Notes: generated by a model not told the origin, from the sequence alone. Counted from the first letter of the stretch, positions 1-6,167 are shown. The stretch: 10,951 nt of DNA from G020354645 sp050053515 (GCA_050053515.1 JASFTQ010000148.1:1-10951); one strand, 5' to 3'. Numbers and translations are program-made.

Positions 1-268
1 CCCGGTGCTTCCAACAGGCAGAGGGCTATTGCCGCCGAGAAAGGCAAAACACGGCGTCGGTCCGTGTTGGCGGGGACCTTTTAAATAGCTGGCAGTAAAA
101 TGCAAGGCAGTTGCCGCTGTCAGGCTTGGCAGGCAACAACCCGGCATCTTGCCGTGAAAAAAACACCCCGATCCCTGAAATATTTCTCGCATCTTGCTCT
201 GATCCCCGCATAGGTGTCTGACTGCTAAAGGTAAACCGGTCACCAATTATTTTTAGGGATGCGGTCAG
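1..268. other. Unassigned segment downstream of the c-subunit gene
   Basis: I see no convincing gene here. No atpF (subunit b) or other F1/F0 gene follows the c gene. Two plus-strand frames are open from the left edge and stop at 82-84 (TAA) and 86-88 (TAG), so the 3' end of a gene entering from the left cannot be excluded, but neither short translation is recognisable. The stretch is rich in inverted repeats: ACACGG/CCGTGT at 49-67 with a 7-base loop, and CGGCA/TGCCG at 142-154 with a 3-base loop. Neither is followed by a T-run in the right place for an intrinsic terminator. It could be a dispersed repeat or a structured RNA end. Confidence 0.3.
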
Positions 269-517
269 CTAAACAACAAATAAAAGCAGCAAAGCAATCA
301 CGAGCGAATAGATCCCGGTTGATTCAGAAACCGCCTGTCCTACCAACATGGTTCTGGTCAATAACCCGGCCTCTTGCGGGTTTTTTCCGATGGCCTCACA
401 TGCTTTTGCCGCAGCCATACCTTCACCCACACCCGGCCCAATGGCTCCAAGACCCATTGCCAGGCCCGCACCGATAAGCGATGCGGCTTTTACGATATCT
501 GCACCTTCAACTGCCAT
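269..517 (-). CDS. atpE: F-type ATP synthase subunit c, 82 aa, two-carboxylate (Na+-type) ion site
   Basis: This is the proteolipid of the F0 rotor ring: one hairpin of two membrane helices (about residues 8-40 and 52-80) with a polar loop GKNP at 44-47. Helix 1 has the glycine-rich GPGVGEG (27-33). Helix 2 has SESTGIYSL (64-72). E65 is the essential ion-binding carboxylate. V63, S66 and T67 match the Na+ ligands known in Ilyobacter tartaricus, while position 32 is Glu instead of that organism's Gln, as in the two-carboxylate ring described for Fusobacterium nucleatum. Na+ coupling is therefore likely, though inferred. The length is normal for the family. It has a strong Shine-Dalgarno sequence (523-530) and is the last gene of the minus-strand F0 operon, 355 bases after the fused c gene, with which it could form a mixed ring. 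Confidence 0.95.
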   Translation of the reverse strand: MAVEGADIVKAASLIGAGLAMGLGAIGPGVGEGMAAAKACEAIGKNPQEAGLLTRTMLVGQAVSESTGIYSLVIALLLLFVV

Positions 518-522
518 ATTTT

Positions 523-530
523 CCTCCTTT
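523..530 (-). promoter_or_regulatory. Strong ribosome binding site of the 82-aa c subunit
   Basis: Read on the minus strand this is AAAGGAGG, near-perfect anti-Shine-Dalgarno complementarity, 5 bases before the ATG at 517. The other F0 genes of the operon have weak or no visible sites, which fits the high copy number needed for a single-hairpin c subunit. Confidence 0.85.
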
Positions 531-618
531 AAGAAAATATCAAAAGCCTCTGTTTGCGATCGGGCTCACCCCCCAAACCCAATTTCCTTAACGGCATTAA
601 CGCTACTATGGAGGTTGA

Positions 619-645
619 GTCCTTCCGGCGAAAGCCGGAATCCAG
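619..645 (+). repeat. Palindromic repeat, left copy of an inverted pair
   Basis: Positions 623-640 form a perfect 7-bp stem (TTCCGGC/GCCGGAA) with a GAAA tetraloop, followed by TCCAG. The 27-base unit matches the reverse complement of 751-777 at 25 of 27 positions. The shape resembles REP/BIME-type or MITE-end intergenic repeats. Similarity continues outward: GGTTGAG at 613-619 mirrors CTCAACC at 783-789. Confidence 0.8.
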
Positions 646-750
646 TGATTTAGAATTACCTGGCTCAATCAATTCCAGTTTCCATTTTCATTTCCAAGTT
701 GCCTTTGTTTGCTGAAATATGTAAAAAAGACTGTTCACCCGCTGATCTCC

Positions 751-777
751 CTGGATTCCGGCTTCCGCCGGAATGAC
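751..777 (-). repeat. Palindromic repeat, right copy of an inverted pair
   Basis: Positions 755-774 form a perfect 8-bp stem (ATTCCGGC/GCCGGAAT) with a TTCC loop. The unit is the inverted mate of 619-645, separated from it by 105 bases that contain no open reading frame of note. The pair could fold into one long stem-loop in the atp transcript, or be the ends of a short non-autonomous mobile element. Confidence 0.8.
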
Positions 778-872
778 AGCCCCTCAACCCATGAATTAGC
801 GCTTATGCTAATCGGGGCAGAGGTAGAAAGAAGGTAAATTGCCGATTGCAGCAATGATTGACTAACGCTCCA

Positions 873-2090
873 TTAGACTACAAATATTAATACCAGGCTG
901 ATGACCATGGCATAAATTGCGGTCGATTGAGAAACCGCCTGTCCCACCAACATGGTTCGCATCAGATCACCGGCATGTTCTACATTCCTGGCCACCCATC
1001 GCACGGCACTTTCAGCAGTCATACCATTGCCAATCCCGGGACCGATCCCCCCAAAACCCATGCAGATACCCGCCCCCAAGAGCGCCATGGCTGCACTTAA
1101 CGCATAAGATTCAGGAAATGCCTTAAAAATCAGGATGAAACTTACCAGCAGGCCGAAAATGGATGGTGTCTGGGATACAGCCTGACCCACCAGCATTATG
1201 GTGGTTACTTTACCCACGGTTTCAGGGTTCCTGGCGATGCCCTCACAACTGGCACCCGCAGCCAATCCCCCTCCAATTCCGGAACCGATGGCAGCCAATC
1301 CGGTGCTGATGCCGGCACCGAAGAGCGCCGCCCAGGTTGGATAAAGAGGTGCATTTGTAAAGTTCATGAACATCAGAATCAAAGCCACCACCATGGCAAA
1401 TATGGCCGGCGTCTGGCAAACGGCCGATCCGATCAACATCGTGGTTGTCAGCCGGGGGGCCGCTTCGGGCTGTTCGGCCATCCCCAGGCAGGCCCGCCCC
1501 CCCGGAAAGCCGGAACCGATCCCCGAGCCAATGGCCCCAAATCCCATACAAATACCGGCCCCCAAGTGAGCCGCCCAGGTGAGATGAGCTGCGCCATTCC
1601 CAAAATCCATAAACATCAGAACCAAGGCGATCACCATGGCAAATATCGCCGGGGTCTGACATACGGCCGATCCAATGAGCATGGTTGTGGTGAATCGTCC
1701 AGCCATTTCGGGTTTGCGGGCAATTCCCAGACAGGCATCTCCGCCGGGAATACCTGATCCAATACCGGCTCCGATGGCACCAAACCCCATGCTAATACCT
1801 GCTGCCAGCAGAGAAGCGGCTTTCAGAAGACTCGGGACGGGGACATCCACAAACAACAAGAGAATGGCTACCACCAGGGCAAAAATAGAGGCCGATTCAG
1901 CCACCGCTTGACCCACCAGCATATTTTTTACGATATTACCTGAATTTCTGACGTCGGTTGATATGGCCAGGTTGGCTTGGGCAGCCGTATACCCTTCACC
2001 AATGGCTGCACCCATGGCGCCGAAGCCCATGGCGATACCGCCACCGGTGTAAGCTGCCAATTTTACCCATGTCTCAACCGCAAAATCCAT
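873..2090 (-). CDS. atpE: Fused F-type ATP synthase c subunit: five hairpins, one ion-binding carboxylate
   Basis: This 405-residue protein is five tandem copies of the c proteolipid, about 10 membrane helices: hairpins at residues 1-82, 83-161, 162-242, 243-323 and 324-405. Each keeps the glycine-rich helix 1 and the helix 2 core (MLxGxAV). Hairpin 1 has both carboxylates, E32 and E65. Hairpins 2-5 have Gln at the E65 position (Q145, Q226, Q307, Q388) and Ser, Ser, Gly, Asn at the E32 position (112, 193, 274, 355). The frame is uninterrupted. The family is normally about 80 residues, and known fused forms (V-type, archaeal, Acetobacterium) usually keep one carboxylate per one or two hairpins. 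Hairpins 3 and 4 start with Met-Asp-Phe and Met-Asn-Phe, like the gene start Met-Asp-Phe, suggesting fusion of tandem atpE copies. No clear Shine-Dalgarno sequence precedes the ATG. It lies 44 bases after subunit a and should be a rotor component. Confidence 0.93.
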   Translation of the reverse strand: MDFAVETWVKLAAYTGGGIAMGFGAMGAAIGEGYTAAQANLAISTDVRNSGNIVKNMLVGQAVAESASIFALVVAILLLFVDVPVPSLLKAASLLAAGISMGFGAIGAGIGSGIPGGDACLGIARKPEMAGRFTTTMLIGSAVCQTPAIFAMVIALVLMFMDFGNGAAHLTWAAHLGAGICMGFGAIGSGIGSGFPGGRACLGMAEQPEAAPRLTTTMLIGSAVCQTPAIFAMVVALILMFMNFTNAPLYPTWAALFGAGISTGLAAIGSGIGGGLAAGASCEGIARNPETVGKVTTIMLVGQAVSQTPSIFGLLVSFILIFKAFPESYALSAAMALLGAGICMGFGGIGPGIGNGMTAESAVRWVARNVEHAGDLMRTMLVGQAVSQSTAIYAMVISLVLIFVV

Positions 2091-2134
2091 AATCTCTGTG
2101 ATCCGAGAGGGGGCCGGGCATTTTTTTCACCCTC

Positions 2135-2809
2135 TCATTTAACCTGTACCGAAATATAAACCAGGGTCAGCATTGTAAAAACGAAAGCCTGGATGGTGCC
2201 GACAAAAAGGCCGAAAAATGCGTTCAACAGGGGCGGAAGAAGAACGCTGTAGGTAAGATAAGACACCACCAGAATGATGATCGAGCCCCCCATGATATTG
2301 CCAAAAAGGCGGAAGGATATGGAAATTATCTTTGAAAGTTCTCCGATCACATTCAGCGGCATCATAAAAAACATCGGTTGAAAATATTCTTTGGCATAGG
2401 CTTTAAATCCCTTGGATTTTATGCCGGCGTAGTGTGCTATCGCAAAACCCATGATGCCAAGACTCAAAGGGGTATTTAAATCCTTGGTGGGCTCTTCCAA
2501 GTGCGGGATGATTCCCAGCCAGTTGGAAATAAGCAGGAACATAAAAAGGGCACAAATGAGCGGGCTGTACTTTTTTGCCATCTCCTTATCCAGGGCATCT
2601 TCGGTAAGCTGATAAAACGTCGCGACAATCAGCTCTCCCAAAATCTGTATCGGTCTTGGAAGAAGATCTTTTTTGCGGCTTGCAAACAATCCAAAAATAA
2701 TCAATACGGCAAAAACCGTCCAGGTCATTATGACAACTTCGAGATTTATCTTGATACTATAACCGAATACGGTAATGACCAGTTGATGTATTTTACCGAG
2801 TTGTTCCAT
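2135..2809 (-). CDS. atpB: F-type ATP synthase subunit a
   Basis: Subunit a is the membrane stator half-channel that passes ions to and from the c ring. The 224 residues fit the family length. Visible marks are PTKDLNTPLSLG (107-118), the conserved PxxDxNT region before the fourth helix; SFRLFGNIMGG (165-175), holding the essential stator arginine R167; and a C-terminal VGTIQAFVFTMLTLVYI segment (203-219) with the usual Gln. Several hydrophobic helices span the rest. The start at 2809 gives the usual short N-terminal stretch before the first helix. No good Shine-Dalgarno sequence is seen and no alternative start looks better. It lies between atpI and the fused c gene, as expected for an F0 operon. 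Because R167 must meet each c hairpin in turn, the carboxylate-free hairpins of its partner raise a mechanistic question. Confidence 0.96.
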   Translation of the reverse strand: MEQLGKIHQLVITVFGYSIKINLEVVIMTWTVFAVLIIFGLFASRKKDLLPRPIQILGELIVATFYQLTEDALDKEMAKKYSPLICALFMFLLISNWLGIIPHLEEPTKDLNTPLSLGIMGFAIAHYAGIKSKGFKAYAKEYFQPMFFMMPLNVIGELSKIISISFRLFGNIMGGSIIILVVSYLTYSVLLPPLLNAFFGLFVGTIQAFVFTMLTLVYISVQVK

Positions 2810-2920
2810 GGTATTAAGTGCCCAACAGCAAGAAGTGGTTTCAAAACCTCTTTTTGGGCTATTTTGCGATCTTTTGTTTCAAGTCGCAAACCGGCGGAAA
2901 GGGGATTTTTTAAACTGTTT
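2810..2920. other. Short gap between atpI and atpB
   Basis: These 111 bases carry no recognisable gene, terminator or clear Shine-Dalgarno sequence. The operon probably reads through. Confidence 0.4.
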
Positions 2921-3301
2921 CTAATCTCCGGAAGTTGACGATATTCTTTTCAGTATATGGTCCCAGAGAATTACGATTTGGATCATAAAAATACCGCAAA
3001 TAACCGTCCAAAGATTGAACTGCTCGAATTTTATGGCCACCACGAGGGGCACGGCAATAAGACCGTAACGCATAATAATCGAGCCCAATGAAAAAATAAC
3101 GGTTTTCGTTTTGGCGTGCCCCAAGTGCAGCGGAAGCAGCTCGCCAAGCAAAACAAAATTGATCACACTAAACAACGTCCCCAGAATCAAACCTTTACCC
3201 ATGGCTTTTTGACCGGCCAAGATGAAGACCAATCCGCCGATTATTGCTGCCCCCATTGCTTGGCTGCAGTACTTTTTTTGGGTGTCTCTAACGGCCGTCA
3301 T
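2921..3301 (-). CDS. atpI: ATP synthase subunit I (AtpI-like)
   Basis: This 126-residue membrane protein has four hydrophobic segments (about 13-33, 37-57, 68-90, 95-116) and a basic C-terminal tail, the layout of the AtpI/ATP-synthase I family (PF03899 type). The family is implicated in c-ring assembly and sits first or second in F0 operons. The frame is open up to an ATG at 3388, but I chose the ATG at 3301: it is preceded by AAGGA, overlaps the end of atpZ by only 14 bases, and begins right before the first helix, whereas the longer form would add 29 polar residues encoded inside atpZ. Assignment rests on helix pattern, size and position rather than on strong motifs. As a putative assembly factor it is a natural partner for the unusual c subunits downstream. 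Confidence 0.8.
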   Translation of the reverse strand: MTAVRDTQKKYCSQAMGAAIIGGLVFILAGQKAMGKGLILGTLFSVINFVLLGELLPLHLGHAKTKTVIFSLGSIIMRYGLIAVPLVVAIKFEQFNLWTVICGIFMIQIVILWDHILKRISSTSGD

Positions 3302-3554
3302 GGTCGGAATTTTCCTTATTGTCGTCTTTTTGGTCGAATACTTCCATGATCTGTCGATAGGCAACCGTTGCACCACCGATAACACCAAGCACGGTAAATA
3401 TTGCTACAAAGACGCCCCGGGTTCCCAGCCATCTGTCCAGCATGAGGCCCACAAAGAAACAAAAACAAATGCAACCCGCCATTGTAAGGCCCAGTTGCAT
3501 TACGATTGTAAGGTTTTCGGCCCATGCCCGGTTTTTCTTATAGTTAAAAACCAT
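3288..3554 (-). CDS. atpZ: AtpZ/AtpI-type small membrane protein of the ATP synthase operon
   Basis: The 88-residue protein has two hydrophobic helices (about 17-38 and 48-65) joined by the short loop DRWLGTRG, and ends in an acidic tail. The motif GLMLDRWLGTRG is typical of the AtpZ/ATPase_gene1 family (PF09527 type), which precedes atpI or atpB and has been linked to Mg2+/Ca2+ handling or F0 assembly; AtpQ of N-type ATPases has a similar layout. It is the first gene of the minus-strand operon, about 30 bases downstream of a good candidate promoter. Its end overlaps atpI by 14 bases, which suggests translational coupling. Only a weak Shine-Dalgarno sequence (GAGG, 14 bases off) is visible. 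Confidence 0.82.
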   Translation of the reverse strand: MVFNYKKNRAWAENLTIVMQLGLTMAGCICFCFFVGLMLDRWLGTRGVFVAIFTVLGVIGGATVAYRQIMEVFDQKDDNKENSDHDGR

Positions 3555-3590
3555 ATTTTAACCGATGCCTCGTGTGTTGCATCGCTTGGT

Positions 3591-3620
3591 ATTATATCCC
3601 TCGGGCTGATACAGAGTCGA
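3591..3620 (-). promoter_or_regulatory. Candidate sigma70-like promoter of the F0 operon
   Basis: Read on the minus strand, a perfect -10 box TATAAT (3596 down to 3591) lies 18 bases from TCGACT (3620-3615), a 4-of-6 match to the -35 consensus. Transcription would begin near 3584, giving a leader of about 30 bases before atpZ. The call rests on sequence match only. Confidence 0.5.
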
Positions 3621-3766
3621 AATAGTTTTGATAACATATAAAACATAAATTGCAACTATTATTTTATACCGCTGCCGGGTTCAAGCCAACTCAATGTCAG
3701 GTATTGGGGGGGAGGCTGAATTCAAAAAAAGAAAGCCGGTGGTCGCCGGATATGAAATATTCGTGC

Positions 3767-3795
3767 TTGACCATTGAAATGCTTTCTAATATAGC
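3767..3795 (+). promoter_or_regulatory. Candidate sigma70-like promoter of the kinase pair
   Basis: TTGACC (3767-3772) and TATAGC (3790-3795) are separated by 17 bases, about 46 bases before the first kinase start codon. The -35 box matches 5 of 6 and the -10 box 4 of 6 consensus bases. It may also drive the antiporter genes downstream, because no terminator was seen between them. Confidence 0.45.
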
Positions 3796-3841
3796 AAACT
3801 GAAAATGATACCCGATCAACTTTAAAACCAGGGAGGCCTGC

Positions 3842-4456
3842 ATGTCCGTCATTACAATATCAAGACAGTTTGGTGCCGGCGGCTTAACTTTGGGTAAAAT
3901 GGTTTCCAAAAAATTGGACTATAATTTTTTCGACAATGAAATCATTCAACTGGTTGCAAAAAAAGCCAGGGTTTCAACTCACTGGGTGGAGTCCATGGAA
4001 AAGGAAGCGGGCGGAAAGTTCCAGCGGTTTATTTCCCAGTTGGTTCCCAGGGGTCTGATTGATAGAATTCTTGATGAGCAACATGGCTACATCGACGAGG
4101 AGATTTATGTTGATTTGCTTCATGACATTATCCGAAAAATTGCTGATGAGGGAAATGCGGTCATTCTCGGCCGGGGCAGCCAGTATATCTTAAAAGATTT
4201 CGCCGATGCGCGCCATGTGTTGCTGGTTGCCGACAAGGAATACCGCGTAAGATTCATGGAAGAAAAATATGATCTGTTTACCAAGCATGCCGTCAACAGC
4301 GTCAAAATGGAGGACAAGCGAAGGATCAATCTGTACCGGAAATTCGACAGAGAGGACTACGATAGCCCGGCACACTATCATCTGGTCTTAAACATGAGTA
4401 AAGTTCGTCTGGAACGGGCCTGTAAGCTAATTTGCAGGCTGGTCAAACCAGCATAA
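3842..4456 (+). CDS. Cytidylate-kinase-like family protein, copy 1
   Basis: This 204-residue soluble protein resembles the Cytidylate_kin2 family (PF13189 type), P-loop relatives of CMP kinase whose substrates are mostly unknown. The N-terminal ITISRQFGAGGLTLG (4-18) holds the glycine-rich nucleotide loop; the usual Arg after GG is Leu (L15) here. DNEII follows at 31-35, GRGSQYIL at 110-117, an Arg-rich lid-like stretch around DKRRINLYRKF (158-168), and YHLVLN at 179-184. The start is well supported by GGGAGG 5 bases upstream. It is paralogous to the next gene, with about half of residues identical along the full length. Phosphotransfer is inferred from the family; a role linked to the adjacent transport genes is possible but unproven. 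Confidence 0.85.
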   Translation: MSVITISRQFGAGGLTLGKMVSKKLDYNFFDNEIIQLVAKKARVSTHWVESMEKEAGGKFQRFISQLVPRGLIDRILDEQHGYIDEEIYVDLLHDIIRKIADEGNAVILGRGSQYILKDFADARHVLLVADKEYRVRFMEEKYDLFTKHAVNSVKMEDKRRINLYRKFDREDYDSPAHYHLVLNMSKVRLERACKLICRLVKPA

Positions 4457-4498
4457 CTTTCTCGGCACTAATCCTGAGATATCTGGGAGGAGAGTCGC

Positions 4499-5110
4499 AT
4501 GTCGGTTATTACAATTTCTCGTCAATTCGGAGCGGGTGGCCGAACATTGGGTGAAATGGTTGCAAAAAGGTTGGGATATGAATTTTATGACAATGAAGTC
4601 ATCCAGATGGTTTCGATACACGCAAAAGTATCGGCGGATTCGGTAGACGCTCTCGAAAAAGCAACCGGTGGATTATTTAACAGGTTTATCGCCGATATCG
4701 TCCCCAGAAGCCTGAAAGACCTGCTGGTCAGCCGGAAACAGGAAACTATCGATGAAGAAATATATGTTGATATTCTGCACAAAATAATAACCGAGATCGC
4801 TGAGGATGCAAATGCGGTTATTATCGGCCGGGGCAGCCAGTATATATTAAAAGATCATGAAGACACATTTCATGTGCTCATCATAGCCGATATAAACGAT
4901 CGCGTGAAATTTTTTGAGGAAAAATATGATCTCACCCAAGCCCAGGCTGTTCGTGCCGTGAGCCAAGATGATCGGCGAAGGGCAAATCTGTATCGCAAGT
5001 TCAACGTATCCGACTACGATCAGCCCGACCGTTACCACCTTGTTCTGAACACGAGCAAGCTCGATTTTGATGTGGCCTGTGATTTGATTTGTGAATTGGT
5101 AAAATCTTAA
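4499..5110 (+). CDS. Cytidylate-kinase-like family protein, copy 2
   Basis: This 203-residue paralogue of the preceding gene lies 42 bases downstream with its own GGGAGG ribosome binding site. It keeps the more typical loop GAGGRTLG (11-18, with the Arg that copy 1 lacks), YDNEVIQMV, GRGSQYIL (around 110-117), DDRRRANLYRKF and a YHLVLN strand near residue 180. The regular GRGSQ and RRxNLYRKF blocks are the best conserved between the copies; the central region (about 45-85), likely the substrate-binding part, differs most. This fits two kinases of the same fold with diverged substrates, or a heterodimer. The cellular substrate cannot be told from sequence. Confidence 0.86.
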   Translation: MSVITISRQFGAGGRTLGEMVAKRLGYEFYDNEVIQMVSIHAKVSADSVDALEKATGGLFNRFIADIVPRSLKDLLVSRKQETIDEEIYVDILHKIITEIAEDANAVIIGRGSQYILKDHEDTFHVLIIADINDRVKFFEEKYDLTQAQAVRAVSQDDRRRANLYRKFNVSDYDQPDRYHLVLNTSKLDFDVACDLICELVKS

Positions 5111-5237
5111 CGGGCTGTTGCCCAAACATTTAGGAGCGGTCATTAAACTAAATCAGAAATCGGCTCGGTTAATCTCTCGCAGGGCTATCATTCGGCGCTG
5201 AATTACTTAATCTGACCGGAATTGCACATCAAGGATT
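5111..5237. other. Gap between the kinase pair and the antiporter operon
   Basis: These 127 bases hold no gene. A small GGGC-TGTT-GCCC hairpin (5112-5123) directly follows the kinase stop codon but has no T-run, so it is not a convincing terminator. No strong promoter was seen. Confidence 0.4.
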
Positions 5238-5804
5238 ATGGTTGATCAAGAGAAAAAAAACAGCCACACACCATCCCAGCAAAACCAGAGCCGGCTTCAT
5301 CCGCATCGGAACCCAAAATCCCGAACCCCTTTCGTGCTCACCTTTTTTGTGGCCCTGGCCACCTGGGTCGTTCTTTCCGGAAGGTTTGACCTCTTCCACC
5401 TCACAATGGGTATCATTTCCTGCCTGATTGTGGCTTCTTTTTCAGGCGACCTGATGCTTTCCGACGGCAGAAAAAAAGGACTGCCATCCCAATGGTTGCG
5501 CTTCATTCAATATCTTCCGTGGCTGCTCTATCAGGTCTTTCTTGCAAACATACACGTCATGTACCTCGTGTTTCATCCTAAAATGATGGATCTGATTGAT
5601 CCCAGAATCATCAGATTCAAGAGCAAACTCGATCGGGAAATATCCCATTTGATATTTGCCAATTCCATAACCCTGACTCCCGGAACCATCACCGTGTTTG
5701 TCTCGATTTACGGTGATTATGCCGTCCATGCCATCGATCAACAGTCGGGCCAATCACTGCCCGGTGAAATGGAGAAAAGGGTAAGCAAAATTTTAGGGGA
5801 ATAA
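5238..5804 (+). CDS. mrpE: Cation/proton antiporter subunit MrpE/MnhE
   Basis: MrpE is a membrane subunit of the multi-protein Na+/H+ (or K+/H+) antiporter. The 188 residues begin with a polar, basic tail of about 30 residues, longer than usual, then hydrophobic segments (about 31-47, 52-73, 90-113) and a soluble C-terminal domain. The signature NSITLTPGTITV (142-153) is diagnostic of the family (PF01899 type). The start ATG has AAGGA only 2-3 bases upstream, so the exact start is uncertain; a later start would shorten only the polar tail. It is the first gene of the operon and its TAA directly abuts the ATG of mrpF, so the two are translationally coupled. Confidence 0.93.
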   Translation: MVDQEKKNSHTPSQQNQSRLHPHRNPKSRTPFVLTFFVALATWVVLSGRFDLFHLTMGIISCLIVASFSGDLMLSDGRKKGLPSQWLRFIQYLPWLLYQVFLANIHVMYLVFHPKMMDLIDPRIIRFKSKLDREISHLIFANSITLTPGTITVFVSIYGDYAVHAIDQQSGQSLPGEMEKRVSKILGE

Positions 5805-6092
5805 ATGGATACGGTCTTTTTTTATTCCAGCATATATTTAAGTATCATCATGGCAATATCTCTCTACAGAGCGGTCTTCGGGCCAACGATTCTGGACCGC
5901 CTTATCGGGGTGAATGCCATCGGTAGCAAGACGACCGCGCTGTTGATTTTGATAGGGCTGATCTATCATCGGGTGGATCTCTTCATCGACATTGCCCTGG
6001 CCTACGCCATGTTAAACTTTATTGCCGTTCTGGCAGCATCACGGTATTTCCAGAAAAGAAAAGGCCTGTACGATGAAACATCGCAAGATTAA
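5805..6092 (+). CDS. mrpF: Cation/proton antiporter subunit MrpF/MnhF
   Basis: This 95-residue three-helix protein matches MrpF (PF04066 type): helix 1 at about 4-24, the short conserved turn FGPTILDRLIGVN (25-37), helix 2 with SKTTALLILIG (42-52), and helix 3 with DIALAYAMLNFIAVLAASRYF (62-82). The GPT-xx-DR motif is the family mark. The start codon follows the mrpE stop with no gap. MrpF is a small accessory membrane subunit required for assembly and activity of the antiporter in Bacillus and Staphylococcus. Confidence 0.94.
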   Translation: MDTVFFYSSIYLSIIMAISLYRAVFGPTILDRLIGVNAIGSKTTALLILIGLIYHRVDLFIDIALAYAMLNFIAVLAASRYFQKRKGLYDETSQD

Positions 6093-6167
6093 CAAAATCG
6101 ATAGATTCCGAGCTGGAAGTAATTTCCCCGGCCCCGGGTATTTTACGGTGGCCATAACGGAGGGATG

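Larger units (their letters stand above)
518..872. other. Gap between the two c-subunit genes
   Basis: There is no gene in this 355-base gap. It holds the Shine-Dalgarno sequence of the single c gene and a pair of palindromic inverted repeats (619-645 and 751-777). I found no clear promoter or T-run terminator. The gap is unusually long for neighbouring subunits of one complex, so the two c genes may be transcribed or stabilised at different levels. Confidence 0.6.
3555..3841. other. Divergent intergenic region between the F0 operon and the kinase genes
   Basis: This 287-base AT-rich spacer separates minus-strand atpZ from the plus-strand kinase gene. It contains a promoter candidate for each direction (3591-3620 minus; 3767-3795 plus) and a 7-base G run at about 3706-3712. 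No RNA gene was recognised. Confidence 0.6.

Noticed and set aside
142..154. CGGCA/TGCCG hairpin as a transcription terminator
   Set aside because: On the plus strand it is followed by an A-run, and on the minus strand by mixed sequence, so no T-run supports termination in either direction.
26..211. 61-codon open frame on the minus strand beyond the c gene
   Set aside because: No Shine-Dalgarno sequence, no recognisable motif, and hairpin-rich DNA; the open frame is probably chance.
1243..1662. 139-codon open frame on the same strand as the fused c gene but in another frame
   Set aside because: It lies fully inside the fused c gene and stays open only because the GC-rich repeated hairpins share codon pattern; the translation has no membrane helices or family match.
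3302..3388. Longer N-terminus for AtpI starting at 3388
   Set aside because: It would overlap atpZ by about 100 bases and add 29 polar residues; the ATG at 3301 has AAGGA upstream and begins just before the first helix.
5112..5123. GGGC/GCCC hairpin after the second kinase as a terminator
   Set aside because: The stem is only 4 bp and no T-run follows.
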